Origin: Pseudomonadota bacterium
Lineage (GTDB): Bacteria > Pseudomonadota > Alphaproteobacteria > Rhizobiales > Rhizobiaceae
DNA length: 64,000 bases
Assembly (NCBI GenBank): GCA_023404095.1
Contig: JAEYDD010000028.1
Coordinates: 1 to 64,000 of the forward strand
Direction of reading: 5' to 3'
Shown here: one piece after another, positions 41,951-50,622 of the stretch
Position numbering within the stretch: position 1 is the stretch's first letter
How the letters are laid out: every line of letters starts with the position of its first letter
Notes under the pieces: model-generated
The model's input: the letters and a program-made list of their open reading frames with translations, nothing else
Told to the model about the DNA's origin: nothing
Database searches by the model: none
Program-made: the position numbers and the translations under genes

Positions 41951-43690
41951 TTACTTATTGCTGCCGCCGGTGCCGGTGCCCTGAACGACCTGCGCATGAT
42001 TGCGAAGATGCGCGCGCAGGACTTCGTCGCGCGGGCCGAATGCCAGGCGCTGGCCGTTTTCGAGGATCAGGATCAGATCGCATTCCTCGATCGCGGCCGG
42101 GCGGTGCGCCATGATGACGACCGACTTGCCTTCCGCCTTCAGGTTGCGGATGGCGAGGTTGACCGCCAGGGAGCCTTCGGCGTCGAGGTTGGAATTCGGC
42201 TCATCCAGAACCACGAGAACCGGATCGCCATAAAGGGCGCGGGCAAGGCCGATGCGCTGCTTCTGGCCGCCCGAGAGGCGGGCGCCGGTTGCCGGCAGGC
42301 GCGTGTCGTAGCCATCCGGAAGGCGGAGGATCATGTCGTGCGCGCCGGCCTTCTTGGCCGCCGCCACCACCTTTTCGGCGTCCGGGTTGATCTCCATGCG
42401 GGCAATGTTCTCGGCAACCGTGCCCTCGAACAGGACGACGTCCTGCGGCAGGTAGCCGACATGCTCGGCGAGCCCGTCATAGCCATACTGTTCGAGCGAG
42501 GCCCCGTCGAGGCGGGCGCTGCCGCCAGCCGGCGGCCAGATGCCCGTCAGGATGCGGGCGAGCGTCGACTTGCCCGACGCGCTCTGGCCGATGACGCCCA
42601 GCGCCTGGCCCGGACCGAGCTCGAGGCTGAGCATGCGCAGGGTCGCGACCTTCTCGCCCGGCGGGATCGCCGTCACCTGATTGACCTCAAGGATCGCCCG
42701 CGGCTTGGGCAGCGCCGTGCGGCCTTCTTCCTCCGGCACCTTGGCCAGGAGATCGGAGAGCTGCTTCCAGCCCTGAAAGGCGCGCTGGACCAGCGCCCAC
42801 TGGCCGATGGCGCCTTCGATCGGGGCGAGCGCACGGCCGATGATGATCGAGCTTGCGATCATCGCGCCGGCGGTGATCTGGTTCTGCAGCACGAGATAGG
42901 CACCGAGTGCCAGGATCGCCGACTGCAGGAAGACGCGGAACGTCTTGGAGGAAATGGCGTAGAAGCCGTTGCTGTCGCTGTAGCGGATATTGGCCTCGAG
43001 CGCGCGGTCGCGGAGCATCTGCCAGCGGTGGCCGACGGAGCGGCGCATGCCGAGCGCGCGGACGGTGTCGCTCTCCTTCTGCAGCGTCTGGGTCATCTCG
43101 TCGCTCTGGCGGCCCGACACCATGGCGCGTTCCTGGTCGCCCTTGGTGCCGTTCTGGTTCAGCCATGTGAGCGTGATGAGGATCAGCCCGCCGACAACGC
43201 CGAGCAGGCCCATCCACGGATGGAACATGAAGATCACGAACAGGAAGAACGGCGTCCAGGGGATGTCGAAGACGGTGAAGACGGCGGGCGAGGACAGCAC
43301 CTTCTGGATCGCGTCCAGGTCGCGCATGCCCGTCAGCGTCGAAATCCCGCGCGAATGCAGGGTCGTGCGGTCTAGAACGGCGTTGAACACGCGCTTGTCG
43401 AAGCGGGCCTGGAACTTCGCGCCGACGCGGGCGGCCAGACGGCTGCGGATATGGTCGAGCACGCCCATGATGGCGAACAGGCCGACGATGAGACCGGTCA
43501 GGGCCACCAGCGTCGCCTCCGAGCGCGAGGCAAGCACCCGGTCGTAGATCTGGAGCATGAACAACGGCCCGGTCAGGACCAGCAGGTTGACGAAGAAGCT
43601 GAAAAGCCCCATCGCCCAGAAGGCTTGCTTGCTATCCTTCAGCGCGGCGCGCAACTCGTCCGCACCGCCATTGCCAGCAGAAATTGCCAC
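41951..43690 (-). CDS. prsD: Type I secretion system permease/ATPase
   Basis: A 579-residue ABC exporter. A six-helix membrane domain (about 1-310, beginning FWAMGLFSFFVNLLVLTGPLFMLQIYDRVLASRSEATLVAL) precedes the ATPase. Walker A is GVIGQSASGKSTLARIL, the signature is LSGGQKQRIGLARALYG, and Walker B is LVVLDEPNSNLD. The length without a C39 peptidase domain matches PrsD, which exports RTX glycanases in rhizobia. It starts with GTG, with GAGGAC upstream. The RTX protein 1.3 kb away is the likely cargo. Confidence 0.94.
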   Translation of the reverse strand: MAISAGNGGADELRAALKDSKQAFWAMGLFSFFVNLLVLTGPLFMLQIYDRVLASRSEATLVALTGLIVGLFAIMGVLDHIRSRLAARVGAKFQARFDKRVFNAVLDRTTLHSRGISTLTGMRDLDAIQKVLSSPAVFTVFDIPWTPFFLFVIFMFHPWMGLLGVVGGLILITLTWLNQNGTKGDQERAMVSGRQSDEMTQTLQKESDTVRALGMRRSVGHRWQMLRDRALEANIRYSDSNGFYAISSKTFRVFLQSAILALGAYLVLQNQITAGAMIASSIIIGRALAPIEGAIGQWALVQRAFQGWKQLSDLLAKVPEEEGRTALPKPRAILEVNQVTAIPPGEKVATLRMLSLELGPGQALGVIGQSASGKSTLARILTGIWPPAGGSARLDGASLEQYGYDGLAEHVGYLPQDVVLFEGTVAENIARMEINPDAEKVVAAAKKAGAHDMILRLPDGYDTRLPATGARLSGGQKQRIGLARALYGDPVLVVLDEPNSNLDAEGSLAVNLAIRNLKAEGKSVVIMAHRPAAIEECDLILILENGQRLAFGPRDEVLRAHLRNHAQVVQGTGTGGSNK

Positions 43691-43910
43691 GGTCTGTCCT
43701 CTTCACCGATTTTCGGTTTCGCAACAAATACGAAAAACCCGCCACATGGGTCCGCACTTTTAGCGCGCGGACGCGGCAGGCATGTCGTCTCAAAGTTAAA
43801 GACGATATACGACCCGTTCTATTCGCAAATCAATAGTACAAAATGGCAGCAAATGGACATTTTAGCGACATCTAAAGCAAAATTCTACCATGTCGTTCAA
43901 TCCGGGGCGA

Positions 43911-44459
43911 CTAAACCTGCTGCCCCCGCCGCTCACCGGCTTCCCCGGCAGTCGCGTTCATCTCGTCCGGTTTCGGTTCGCTCGCGGCCGCGCCCTCACC
44001 CGCAGAAAGGCGCCCGAGCAGGTTGAGAACGATGAGGCATGCCATTGCAGAAAAAGCAGCGACAGCCCAGTAGCCGAGCCCCACCGACAGGCCTACCGCG
44101 CCGCAGAGCCACATGCTCGCCCCGGTAGTGAGGTTGCGAACCTTGCCGCCGGAGAAGATGATCATGCCGGCCGCCAGGAAGGCGACGCCGGACGTCACCG
44201 CCTCGACCACGCGCAGCGGATCGATGCGTACCTCCGGCTCGCCCAGATGCGCAAGATGAACCATCTCGATGGAAATGACGGCAAAGACTGCCGCGGCGAG
44301 ACTGACGAGGATATGCGTCCGCAGGCCGGCCGGATGATTGCGGTATTCGCGTTCGAACCCGATCAGCGCTCCCAGAATCACGGCGCCGAGAAGCCTGGCG
44401 AAGATGACTGCCATCGGAAGCTCGGTCGGCATTAGGATATCGTCGAGGACCTGTTGCAT
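43911..44459 (-). CDS. MgtC/SapB family membrane protein
   Basis: About 182 residues with four to five helices: LPMAVIFARLLGAVILGALIGFEREYRNHPAGLRTHILVSLAAAVF, then EAVTSGVAFLAAGMIIFSGGKVRNLTTGASMWLCGAVGLSVGLGYW. The GFEREYRNHPAGLRTH and LTTGASMW motifs define the MgtC/SapB family, linked to magnesium limitation and acid stress. Its start (44459, or 44432) lacks a clear ribosome-binding site. It is divergent from tRNA-Pro. Confidence 0.88.
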   Translation of the reverse strand: MQQVLDDILMPTELPMAVIFARLLGAVILGALIGFEREYRNHPAGLRTHILVSLAAAVFAVISIEMVHLAHLGEPEVRIDPLRVVEAVTSGVAFLAAGMIIFSGGKVRNLTTGASMWLCGAVGLSVGLGYWAVAAFSAMACLIVLNLLGRLSAGEGAAASEPKPDEMNATAGEAGERRGQQV

Positions 44460-44567
44460 GGAGCAAGGAACGCGCCGCCGGCTGCGAAGTTCCGGCGGTC
44501 CCGCGCGTGGGCAGCTGCGCCATACTGTGGACGACGATCCGCGCTGCATTTTTTTGTCTTTTTCCGC

Positions 44568-44596
44568 TTGTGGAAAGGAAAAGCCTGTTCTATACG
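44568..44596 (+). promoter_or_regulatory. Promoter of tRNA-Pro
   Basis: TTGTGG (44568-44573) and TATACG (44591-44596) are separated by 17 bases and end 14 bases before the tRNA. The spacing and position fit a sigma-70-type promoter. Confidence 0.6.
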
Positions 44597-44610
44597 GACG
44601 CCGCTGGTCA

Positions 44611-44687
44611 CGGAGTGTAGCGCAGCCTGGTAGCGCACCTCGTTCGGGACGAGGGGGTCGAGTGTTCGAATCACTCCACTCCGACCA
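44611..44687 (+). tRNA. tRNA-Pro (anticodon CGG)
   Basis: A 77-base cloverleaf. The acceptor arm is CGGAGTG/CACTCCG and the D-arm has AGCGCAGCCTGGTAGCGC. The anticodon stem CCTCG/CGAGG encloses the loop TTCGGGA, so the anticodon is CGG. The T-arm is GAGTGTTCGAATCACTC, and the 3' CCA is encoded. It reads proline codon CCG. Confidence 0.97.
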
Positions 44688-44937
44688 GATATTGCTTTCC
44701 CGAAGCAGGCCCGATTAGCCAAGCCCTCCTCCTACAAGCAAATCCATGCCGCTCGGGAAATGCGATCGCAGCCTGTACGCATGCGTCGCCGCACGGTCGC
44801 ACGCTGACATATACACGCCCCAACCACTGCAACTTCTCCCCCTTGAGCGGTTTTGTTGCTTGACACTCTAAACCCTGCATTGCAATTGTCCTTGCGGCTG
44901 CACTTAAGCAGCCTCTCACTTTAGGGGCAGGGTGAAG

Positions 44938-46710
44938 ATGTCTATTGCAGCAAATAGTTTTGATGATCTTCAAGCATCTGGATTTGGCTCGTCATATGAC
45001 GCAATAGCTGCGTCGCTTGTCGCTACGATGTTTGGCGGATCAAGCGGAATATCCAATGTTGTCTTTGCAGGTTCAGGCGGCGCTGCGTTCTCCGTCGAGA
45101 ATTTCACGGTCAACGGCGCGTTTTCCCGTAAAGGCGGAATCCTAATTTCATCCGGCGGACTGCCCGGCGATTCCAATACTAGCGGCAGCCATACCGTGGC
45201 CAATGGCACGGATGGCGACGCCGACCTCACCGCGGTTGCGAAAGATGCCTTTCCCAATGCAGGATCGACGCGCGACGCCGTTACCCTTTCTTTCGACTAC
45301 ACCAATAGCAATCCGTCCATCGACACACTGCAATTCTCGTTCGTGTTCGGATCGGACGAATTCCCGGAGTGGTCGGATTCGTCATACGTCGACGTGGCGG
45401 CTGTCTTCGTCAACGGCAATAACGAAGCACTGTTCAACAATGCCGCCGACCAGCCGCTGAGCGTCACAGGCAAGAACCTCGACCTCGGCAACTTCATCGA
45501 CAATACCGCCGGCGGCTACGACATCCAATGGGACGGGTTCAGCAAGGTCCTGACTGTGCGGGCCGCGATCAAGCAGGGCGTCAATCACATCAAAATCGGA
45601 ATCGCCGACACCGGCGACAGCAACTATGACTCCGGCCTCTACATCACCGGCGTCAAGCTCAGCGGTGACGGGGGAACGGGCGGCGGCACGCTTGTCGTCG
45701 TCGATGCACCCGACGGCGGCGGCACCGTTGAAGGCACGATTGCTCCGGAAGAGATCAATCTCGGCGCTGGAAAGTTCACTGTCAGCGGGACCGCATCCGA
45801 CCTGAACGGCGACGTCCTGACCGGTTTCAACAAGGGCGACACGCTTGTTCTTCAGGATCAGAAGCTGTCGAAGAAGGATATCAAGGTCACCTACGGCTCG
45901 CTCATCCTGGATATCGACACCAACGGCGATGGCAAATCGGACACCAAGATCACCTTGGCCGGCGACTTCAAAGGCAAGAATGTCGATGTCAGCAATGTCG
46001 GCAAGAACAGCCAGATCGTGGTTATCGACGGAGCCACCAACGGCAATGACAAGCTGAATGGCACGGCCGGCAAAGATACGCTGAAGGGCGTGGGTGGAAA
46101 CGACGTCATCAAGGGGCTGGGCGGTAACGACAAGCTTTATGGCGGCAGCGGCAAGGACAAGCTCTACGGCAACGCGGGCGACGACACACTTTACGGTGGC
46201 AGCGGAGACGACAAGCTTTACGGCGGCAGCGGCGACGACAAGCTCTACGGCGGCAGCGGCAACGACCGGCTTGAAGGCGGCGGAGGCAAGGATTTTCTCA
46301 GCGGCAGTACCGGCAAGGATAAACTCTACGGCGGCGGCGGCAACGACACACTTTATGGCGGCAAGGGCGCCGATACGCTCTACGGCGGCAATGGCAAGGA
46401 CGTCTTCGTGTTCAAGGCGCTCTCGGACTCCACGGTGAAGAGCTCCGGCCGCGACAAGATCGCCGACTTCTCCAGCGGCGGCGATCGCATCAACATCAAG
46501 GCTATTGATGCGAACACAAAAGTGTCGGGCAACCAGTCGTTCGACTTTATCGGCAACGAGAAGTTCCACGGCGAGGCCGGCGAGTTGCGCTATGGGAAAA
46601 AGGGCGGCGACACCTTCGTCTATGCAGACGTCAACGGCGACAGGAAGGCGGATTTTGCCTTGCAGATCGACAAGCTTGTCGACCTGGACAAGGGAGATTT
46701 CCTCCTCTGA
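44938..46710 (+). CDS. RTX calcium-binding protein with choice-of-anchor L-like N-terminus, type I secretion candidate
   Basis: A 590-residue secreted protein without a Sec signal. Residues 1 to about 240 (SGISNVVFAGSGGAAFSVEN, GILISSGGLP, SFVFGSDEFPEWS, YDSGLYITGVKL) follow the choice-of-anchor L pattern. About residues 366-485 hold roughly a dozen GGxGxDxLx nonapeptides (such as GGSGDDKLYGG) that bind calcium as a beta-roll. The end, GRDKIADFSSGGDRINIKAID to DKLVDLDKGDFLL, is a serralysin-type C-terminal domain with a hydrophobic type I signal. A GTG two codons earlier (44932) is also possible. Exporter genes prsD-prsE lie close by. No enzyme domain is apparent. Confidence 0.9.
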   Translation: MSIAANSFDDLQASGFGSSYDAIAASLVATMFGGSSGISNVVFAGSGGAAFSVENFTVNGAFSRKGGILISSGGLPGDSNTSGSHTVANGTDGDADLTAVAKDAFPNAGSTRDAVTLSFDYTNSNPSIDTLQFSFVFGSDEFPEWSDSSYVDVAAVFVNGNNEALFNNAADQPLSVTGKNLDLGNFIDNTAGGYDIQWDGFSKVLTVRAAIKQGVNHIKIGIADTGDSNYDSGLYITGVKLSGDGGTGGGTLVVVDAPDGGGTVEGTIAPEEINLGAGKFTVSGTASDLNGDVLTGFNKGDTLVLQDQKLSKKDIKVTYGSLILDIDTNGDGKSDTKITLAGDFKGKNVDVSNVGKNSQIVVIDGATNGNDKLNGTAGKDTLKGVGGNDVIKGLGGNDKLYGGSGKDKLYGNAGDDTLYGGSGDDKLYGGSGDDKLYGGSGNDRLEGGGGKDFLSGSTGKDKLYGGGGNDTLYGGKGADTLYGGNGKDVFVFKALSDSTVKSSGRDKIADFSSGGDRINIKAIDANTKVSGNQSFDFIGNEKFHGEAGELRYGKKGGDTFVYADVNGDRKADFALQIDKLVDLDKGDFLL

Positions 46711-46740
46711 GCAGGCCTCCGCACCCTGAAATGAGACAAG

Positions 46741-46767
46741 GGGGAGCGTGGTAACGCTCCCCTTTTT
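46741..46767 (+). terminator. Rho-independent terminator after the RTX gene
   Basis: GGGGAGCGT (46741-46749), loop GGTA, ACGCTCCCC (46754-46762), then TTTTT. A textbook terminator 31 bases after the stop codon. Confidence 0.95.
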
Positions 46768-46931
46768 CGTTGCCAAACCCCACGCCGAGAGGGCAAAGCC
46801 GTTCTGGAAAGGCACACCCTTCCTGCGCCTGGGGCGCCTTTCCCGGCTGTATCTTCGGTGACATCTCAACCGGTCCGTGCCGTGCACTTTGCTCCCGTAC
46901 ATCGACGCAACCTGCATCAAGGGGACAAGAC

Positions 46932-47153
46932 GTGAAGTTTGTAAAATTCGTACGCGCCAAGGACGGCGCCGATGCCTATATCAATCCGGAGAAAGTGGCG
47001 ATGGTGACAGTCGTCAACGGCGTGACAACGATACGCACCACCGCCGGCGGCGACTATGCCAGCGTGGCCGTCCAGGGAGACGCCGCAGTCGTGGCAATGC
47101 ACCTGCAGATGGCGAATTCGCGCGAACGGGCACTCGACAAGCTCGCGCAGTAG
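46932..47153 (+). CDS. Small hypothetical protein (73 aa)
   Basis: A 73-residue protein beginning MKFVKFVRAKDGADAYINPEKVAMVTVVNGVTTIRTTAGGD and ending MANSRERALDKLAQ. It alternates beta-like segments and has a helical tail. The GTG start at 46932 is preceded by AAGGGGACAAGAC. No family is recognised. It may be cytoplasmic. Confidence 0.65.
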   Translation: MKFVKFVRAKDGADAYINPEKVAMVTVVNGVTTIRTTAGGDYASVAVQGDAAVVAMHLQMANSRERALDKLAQ

Positions 47154-47221
47154 CAATCAGGCACTGCGTTCCTGAACTTTCCGGCCTGAGACAGGATATC
47201 CCATACGGACCGGAATAATCC

Positions 47222-47257
47222 GTTCCGTGCCGTACGGCTCTCGGCCCGGCACGGAAC
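47222..47257. repeat. Ten-bp perfect hairpin in intergenic DNA
   Basis: GTTCCGTGCC (47222-47231) pairs perfectly with GGCACGGAAC (47248-47257) across a 16-base loop, 69 bases after the small gene ending at 47153. No U-run follows. It may end transcription from both sides or be part of a structured RNA. Confidence 0.45.
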
Positions 47258-47363
47258 TGGGATCAGGGGCGTGAAATTTCTGATGTGTCAGATACTCAGG
47301 CACAAGGGTTGAAGCTCGCCTGCCGTAACGGAGCGAGAGCTAGCCGTTGGAGTATTGCTGCGC

Positions 47364-47549
47364 CTATTGCTGTGCCAGCTTCTGCAGATCCTGGCGGGTA
47401 ATCGCGGTCGTCTTTCCATCCTCGTCCGATGTCCGGCGAAACCGGAAATCGGCAATCTCCGGCAGGTTGAGCGCCTGCCTGACCGTAATGATGCCCAGCG
47501 GTACGCGTCCGCCGACGACAGCGGCGGATACTTCGATCAATTGTTGCAA
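47364..47549 (-). CDS. Small hypothetical protein (61 aa)
   Basis: A 61-residue frame starting with TTG at 47549 (MQQLIEVSAAVVGGRVPLGIITVRQALNLPEIADFRFRRTSDEDGKTTAITRQDLQKLAQQ in outline). GGGAGGAAGAAAC, a very good ribosome-binding site, precedes it. A longer frame from another TTG at 47597 exists but has no such site. The sequence has a short hydrophobic start and a basic, helical end. No family is known to me. Confidence 0.55.
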   Translation of the reverse strand: MQQLIEVSAAVVGGRVPLGIITVRQALNLPEIADFRFRRTSDEDGKTTAITRQDLQKLAQQ

Positions 47550-47675
47550 GTTTCTTCCTCCCTGTTGTGGAGGCGATATGCCCGAGTTTAGGGGCAAATT
47601 GATGGCGGCGGGCAGACGTCTCGATCAGATTGCCGCCCGCCGTGTTGCTTCAGGATCGCGCACGGGAACATGCGC

Positions 47676-48011
47676 CTACTCGCCAAAATCGGGAACATAG
47701 ATGCACTGCGTCCGGCCGCGGGGACTGAAATCGCCAAGCCCCGCGCAGCGATGGAAATGTCCGTCCGGCGAATGCTTCACCGGCCAGCTGTTGTACTTGA
47801 TGATCTCGCCGGTGGTACGGATCCGCCAGCCCTCCTTCGTCGCAGTGATCTCATTGTCTGGGACCGGCCTGCAATCGATGCCCGAACAGCACTCAATATC
47901 ATAGAAGGAATGAGCGAGCGCAGGCCGCGCGGCTCCGGGCGCAATCGGCGCGGTGCTCGCTATCGATATGAAGAGCAGCGAACACAGCCTGGAATTGCCT
48001 GCCATACGCAT
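47676..48011 (-). CDS. Small exported Cys-rich hypothetical protein
   Basis: A 111-residue protein with a signal region (SRLCSLLFISIASTAPIAPGAARPALAHSF). A compact domain with five or so Cys follows: YDIECCSGIDCRPVPDNEI, GWRIRTTGEIIKYNSWPVKHSPDGHFHRC and RTQCIYVP. The pattern suggests disulfides or metal binding in the periplasm. GGAGAGGGTC precedes the ATG. Function unknown. Confidence 0.72.
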   Translation of the reverse strand: MRMAGNSRLCSLLFISIASTAPIAPGAARPALAHSFYDIECCSGIDCRPVPDNEITATKEGWRIRTTGEIIKYNSWPVKHSPDGHFHRCAGLGDFSPRGRTQCIYVPDFGE

Positions 48012-48167
48012 GACCCTCTCCCCAACAAGCGATAACGCCTTCGCACATATTAGAATGAGTGCAGAAAAGGGCGAGATCGGGCCGGCGGGCCGAACCTGAC
48101 GCGAATTATTTTCGAGGCGACCGCCTGCGGGCGCAAGTCGTCCCCAAAAGGGGCAGGCGCGCGCCTG

Positions 48168-49364
48168 TCAGCCGGCTGCGGCCGCGCTTGATGGAACGGC
48201 GTCCCCCGCCTTGAGCTTTGCAGCCGCAATCGCATAGCCGCCCGCCGCACCGTCGATGAAATGGACGTGATCGCGGCTCAGCGGCGTCGGTACGACGCAG
48301 GTCATCAGCGCCGTATCCTGGCGGTGCAGGCCATAGCGGCAGACCCCCGCAGCCGCTGCCTTTTCCAGCCGTGCCTCGATTTGCGAAAGCCGCGCCGGCT
48401 CGATGTCGAGCGTCATCTTCAGGCCGTCATCGAACTTGCGGAAATCGGAATTGGCGACGATGTCGCTCCTGTAGCGTCGTGGATCGAACCGGCCGAGATT
48501 GAGGCCGAACGCGGTAAGCGCATGCATCAGAAGATACTGCAGCACGATGAACGCCTTGTGCCGAAAGCGCCGCCCCCTCGGAACCGCCGCCCGCGCCTCG
48601 GCATCAAGGGAGACGGCGTTCAGCCCGAGATGCAAGCTTTCCACCTCGACGGGGTGCCCCTCCCCCTTCTGTCGCGATGCGATCGCCACGACATCTGCGA
48701 TCAGGGCGCGGAACTCCTCTTCACTTGCGCCCTCGACCGGAACCGCGATGATCGAGACGATTTCGCCATGCCGCGCCGCTATCGGGTTCCAGCGGCAGGA
48801 CAGGCCGACGAGATTAGGCCGGGTGCCGGACGGCGCCAACGGATTGGTCTCCAGCCCCTCCTTCATCCGCCGTTCAGCCCAGGCAGCCCCGCCGCCGGAA
48901 AACATGGCGTAGGACACCTGGTCGTTGATGGCGTAGCGCGCGACGAGCACGTCCTGTCCGGCGGCACGGATCGAAGAGACCGGAACCACGGCACCGCGCA
49001 TGTCGAAGCCGAGTTCCTCCAACGCCCAGCGCTGGACGGCGGAAAGCGCCTGTCGCGCGGTCCCGGCTCTGGACGGCGGCACGGCGACAAGCGCGCCGTC
49101 GCCGCCAAAGACGAAGGGTAGGTCGTGCCGGCCGATGGCGTTGAGGACGCCGGAGATGACGCTGGCGCCGGCCATGTTGACGGCCTTGTATCGCCCGGCA
49201 TCGATCGCAGCGGTGGAATCGACGATGTCGGCGAGCACCAGCACCCAGCCATCGGGAAGCGGATGATAGTTGCGCGTATCGGCGACGCCCTCGAAATCCC
49301 CGAAGCCGGAGAGATCGCGAAAGAAGTCGTCACCGTCGTCCTGGATGCCGTCGTCGTGTGTCAT
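48168..49364 (-). CDS. DUF3095 family protein
   Basis: A 398-residue protein. It contains GWVLVLADIVDSTAAIDAGRYKAVNMAGASVISGVLNAIG, FVFGGDGALVAVPPS, and SCRWNPIAARHGEIVSIIAVPV. The second half holds RFRHKAFIVLQYLLMHALTAFGLNLGRFDPRRYR. This is the DUF3095 layout; the LADIVDST and FGGDGA segments recall class III nucleotide cyclases, though activity is unproven. The chosen ATG (49364) lacks a strong ribosome-binding site. Confidence 0.85.
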   Translation of the reverse strand: MTHDDGIQDDGDDFFRDLSGFGDFEGVADTRNYHPLPDGWVLVLADIVDSTAAIDAGRYKAVNMAGASVISGVLNAIGRHDLPFVFGGDGALVAVPPSRAGTARQALSAVQRWALEELGFDMRGAVVPVSSIRAAGQDVLVARYAINDQVSYAMFSGGGAAWAERRMKEGLETNPLAPSGTRPNLVGLSCRWNPIAARHGEIVSIIAVPVEGASEEEFRALIADVVAIASRQKGEGHPVEVESLHLGLNAVSLDAEARAAVPRGRRFRHKAFIVLQYLLMHALTAFGLNLGRFDPRRYRSDIVANSDFRKFDDGLKMTLDIEPARLSQIEARLEKAAAAGVCRYGLHRQDTALMTCVVPTPLSRDHVHFIDGAAGGYAIAAAKLKAGDAVPSSAAAAG

Positions 49365-49482
49365 GGGGCGAAGTGTACCATATGCGCGTCGCGTTTTTCG
49401 GCTTGCTCGCCGGGAAGATGTCGCGCATCCGGCCGCCACGATCGGATCGCGGAACAGGCCGTAGCCGGCTTTCCTGAACCGG

Positions 49483-49941
49483 CTACTGGCAGACGTCCAC
49501 CCAGGTGGCGCCGACGAGTTCGACCATGCGTTCGGTCGGGATGCGCACGGCGGCGTTGGTGGCGCCCGCGGCCGGAACGATCTCCTCGAACGCCTTGAGC
49601 GAGACGTCGCAATAGACTGGGATTTCCGAGGGCAGGCCGAAGGGGCAGACGCCGCCGACCGGATGGCTCGTCACCGCCACCACCTGCTCGGCATCGAGCA
49701 TGCGCGCCTTGCCGCCGAAGCGATCCTTGAATTTGCGGTTGTCCAGGCGCGCCGTCCCGCTTGCCACGATCAGCATGGGCTCCTCGCCGACGCGCAGGCA
49801 GATGGTCTTGGCGATCTGCTCCGGCGCCACGCCGTGGGCGGCGGCGGCCAGCGTCACCGTGGCCGAGCTCTCCTCGGTCTGAAGGATTTCGATGTCGGGC
49901 GCATGGGCCGCAAAGAAGGTACGGACGGATTCGAGACTCAT
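49483..49941 (-). CDS. YbaK/prolyl-tRNA deacylase family protein
   Basis: A 152-residue single-domain protein of the YbaK/ProX type that removes wrongly attached amino acids from tRNA. The core VAPEQIAKTICLRVGEEPMLIVASGTARLDNRKFKDRFG contains the conserved Lys. TSHPVGGVCPFGLPSEIPVYCDVSLKAFEEIVPAAG contains the GG.CPF loop. Which aminoacyl-tRNA it edits is not clear from sequence. Confidence 0.9.
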   Translation of the reverse strand: MSLESVRTFFAAHAPDIEILQTEESSATVTLAAAAHGVAPEQIAKTICLRVGEEPMLIVASGTARLDNRKFKDRFGGKARMLDAEQVVAVTSHPVGGVCPFGLPSEIPVYCDVSLKAFEEIVPAAGATNAAVRIPTERMVELVGATWVDVCQ

Positions 49942-50171
49942 GGCGGGTATCGTTACCGGCCCTTTCCGGCTTAGGCAAGCAAGCGCCCGCCTCCCGCACG
50001 TGCTGTGGCGTCCGTGAACGCGCCGGTTGAGCGAAAGTGTTGCAATTCGGCCAAACCCGCGGACGCGATACGCCTAACAACCGCCACCAGCCGAAGAAGC
50101 AATTCCCCTCGCTGCAACGCTGAGCTAGAGCACGAAGCCGGTTCGCCCGCACAACGCCCAAGGATTTGGTC

Positions 50172-50519
50172 ATGAACTTCCGCTTCGCCCTTCTGGCAGG
50201 CCTCGCGCTTGCCGTCACCGGATGCACCTCCGTCGCCCCGACCGTGGCGACCACCCCGCTGGAAAGCCGCTGGATCGGCCGCACCGCCGGCGAGTTCTTC
50301 GCCGCATACGGCCCGCCGGTGAACGACATCGCAGGTTCCGACGGCACGACGCTCTATACCTGGCGCGGCGGCTACATCAACCGGCGGGCATGCCAGGTGG
50401 AACTTGGCGTGAACGCCGACTACAAGATCCGCAAGATCCGCCCGGTCGTCGACCGCAAGGATCCGAATGGCGGCCCCTCGCACTGCGAGAAGGTGCTGGA
50501 CGCAGCCCCCAAGGCCTGA
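50172..50519 (+). CDS. Small lipoprotein
   Basis: A 115-residue protein with a lipoprotein signal: MNFRFALLAGLALAVTGC, the lipobox being VTGC. The mature part ESRWIGRTAGEFFAAYGPPVNDIAGSDGTTLYTWRGGY resembles outer-membrane assembly-type small lipoproteins that fold like SmpA/BamE, though this is only suggestive. AAGGATTTGGTC precedes the ATG. A terminator follows at 50530. Confidence 0.78.
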   Translation: MNFRFALLAGLALAVTGCTSVAPTVATTPLESRWIGRTAGEFFAAYGPPVNDIAGSDGTTLYTWRGGYINRRACQVELGVNADYKIRKIRPVVDRKDPNGGPSHCEKVLDAAPKA

Positions 50520-50529
50520 CGAATGCCAG

Positions 50530-50554
50530 GGCCGGAGCCCCGCTCCGGCCTTTT
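50530..50554 (+). terminator. Terminator after the lipoprotein gene
   Basis: GGCCGGAG (50530-50537), loop CCCCG, CTCCGGCC (50543-50550), TTTT. It starts 11 bases after the stop codon. Confidence 0.88.
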
Positions 50555-50622
50555 GCTTTCCACCCCGCGTTCCCGCTTAAGGCGACCCGCCAAGCCGGAG
50601 CCGGCCAGCAAGGAGAGATCCC

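Noticed and set aside
46068..46410. Repeated GC-rich DNA motifs within the RTX gene as a possible DNA repeat element
   Set aside because: They are the coding sequence of the calcium-binding nonapeptides and keep the reading frame.
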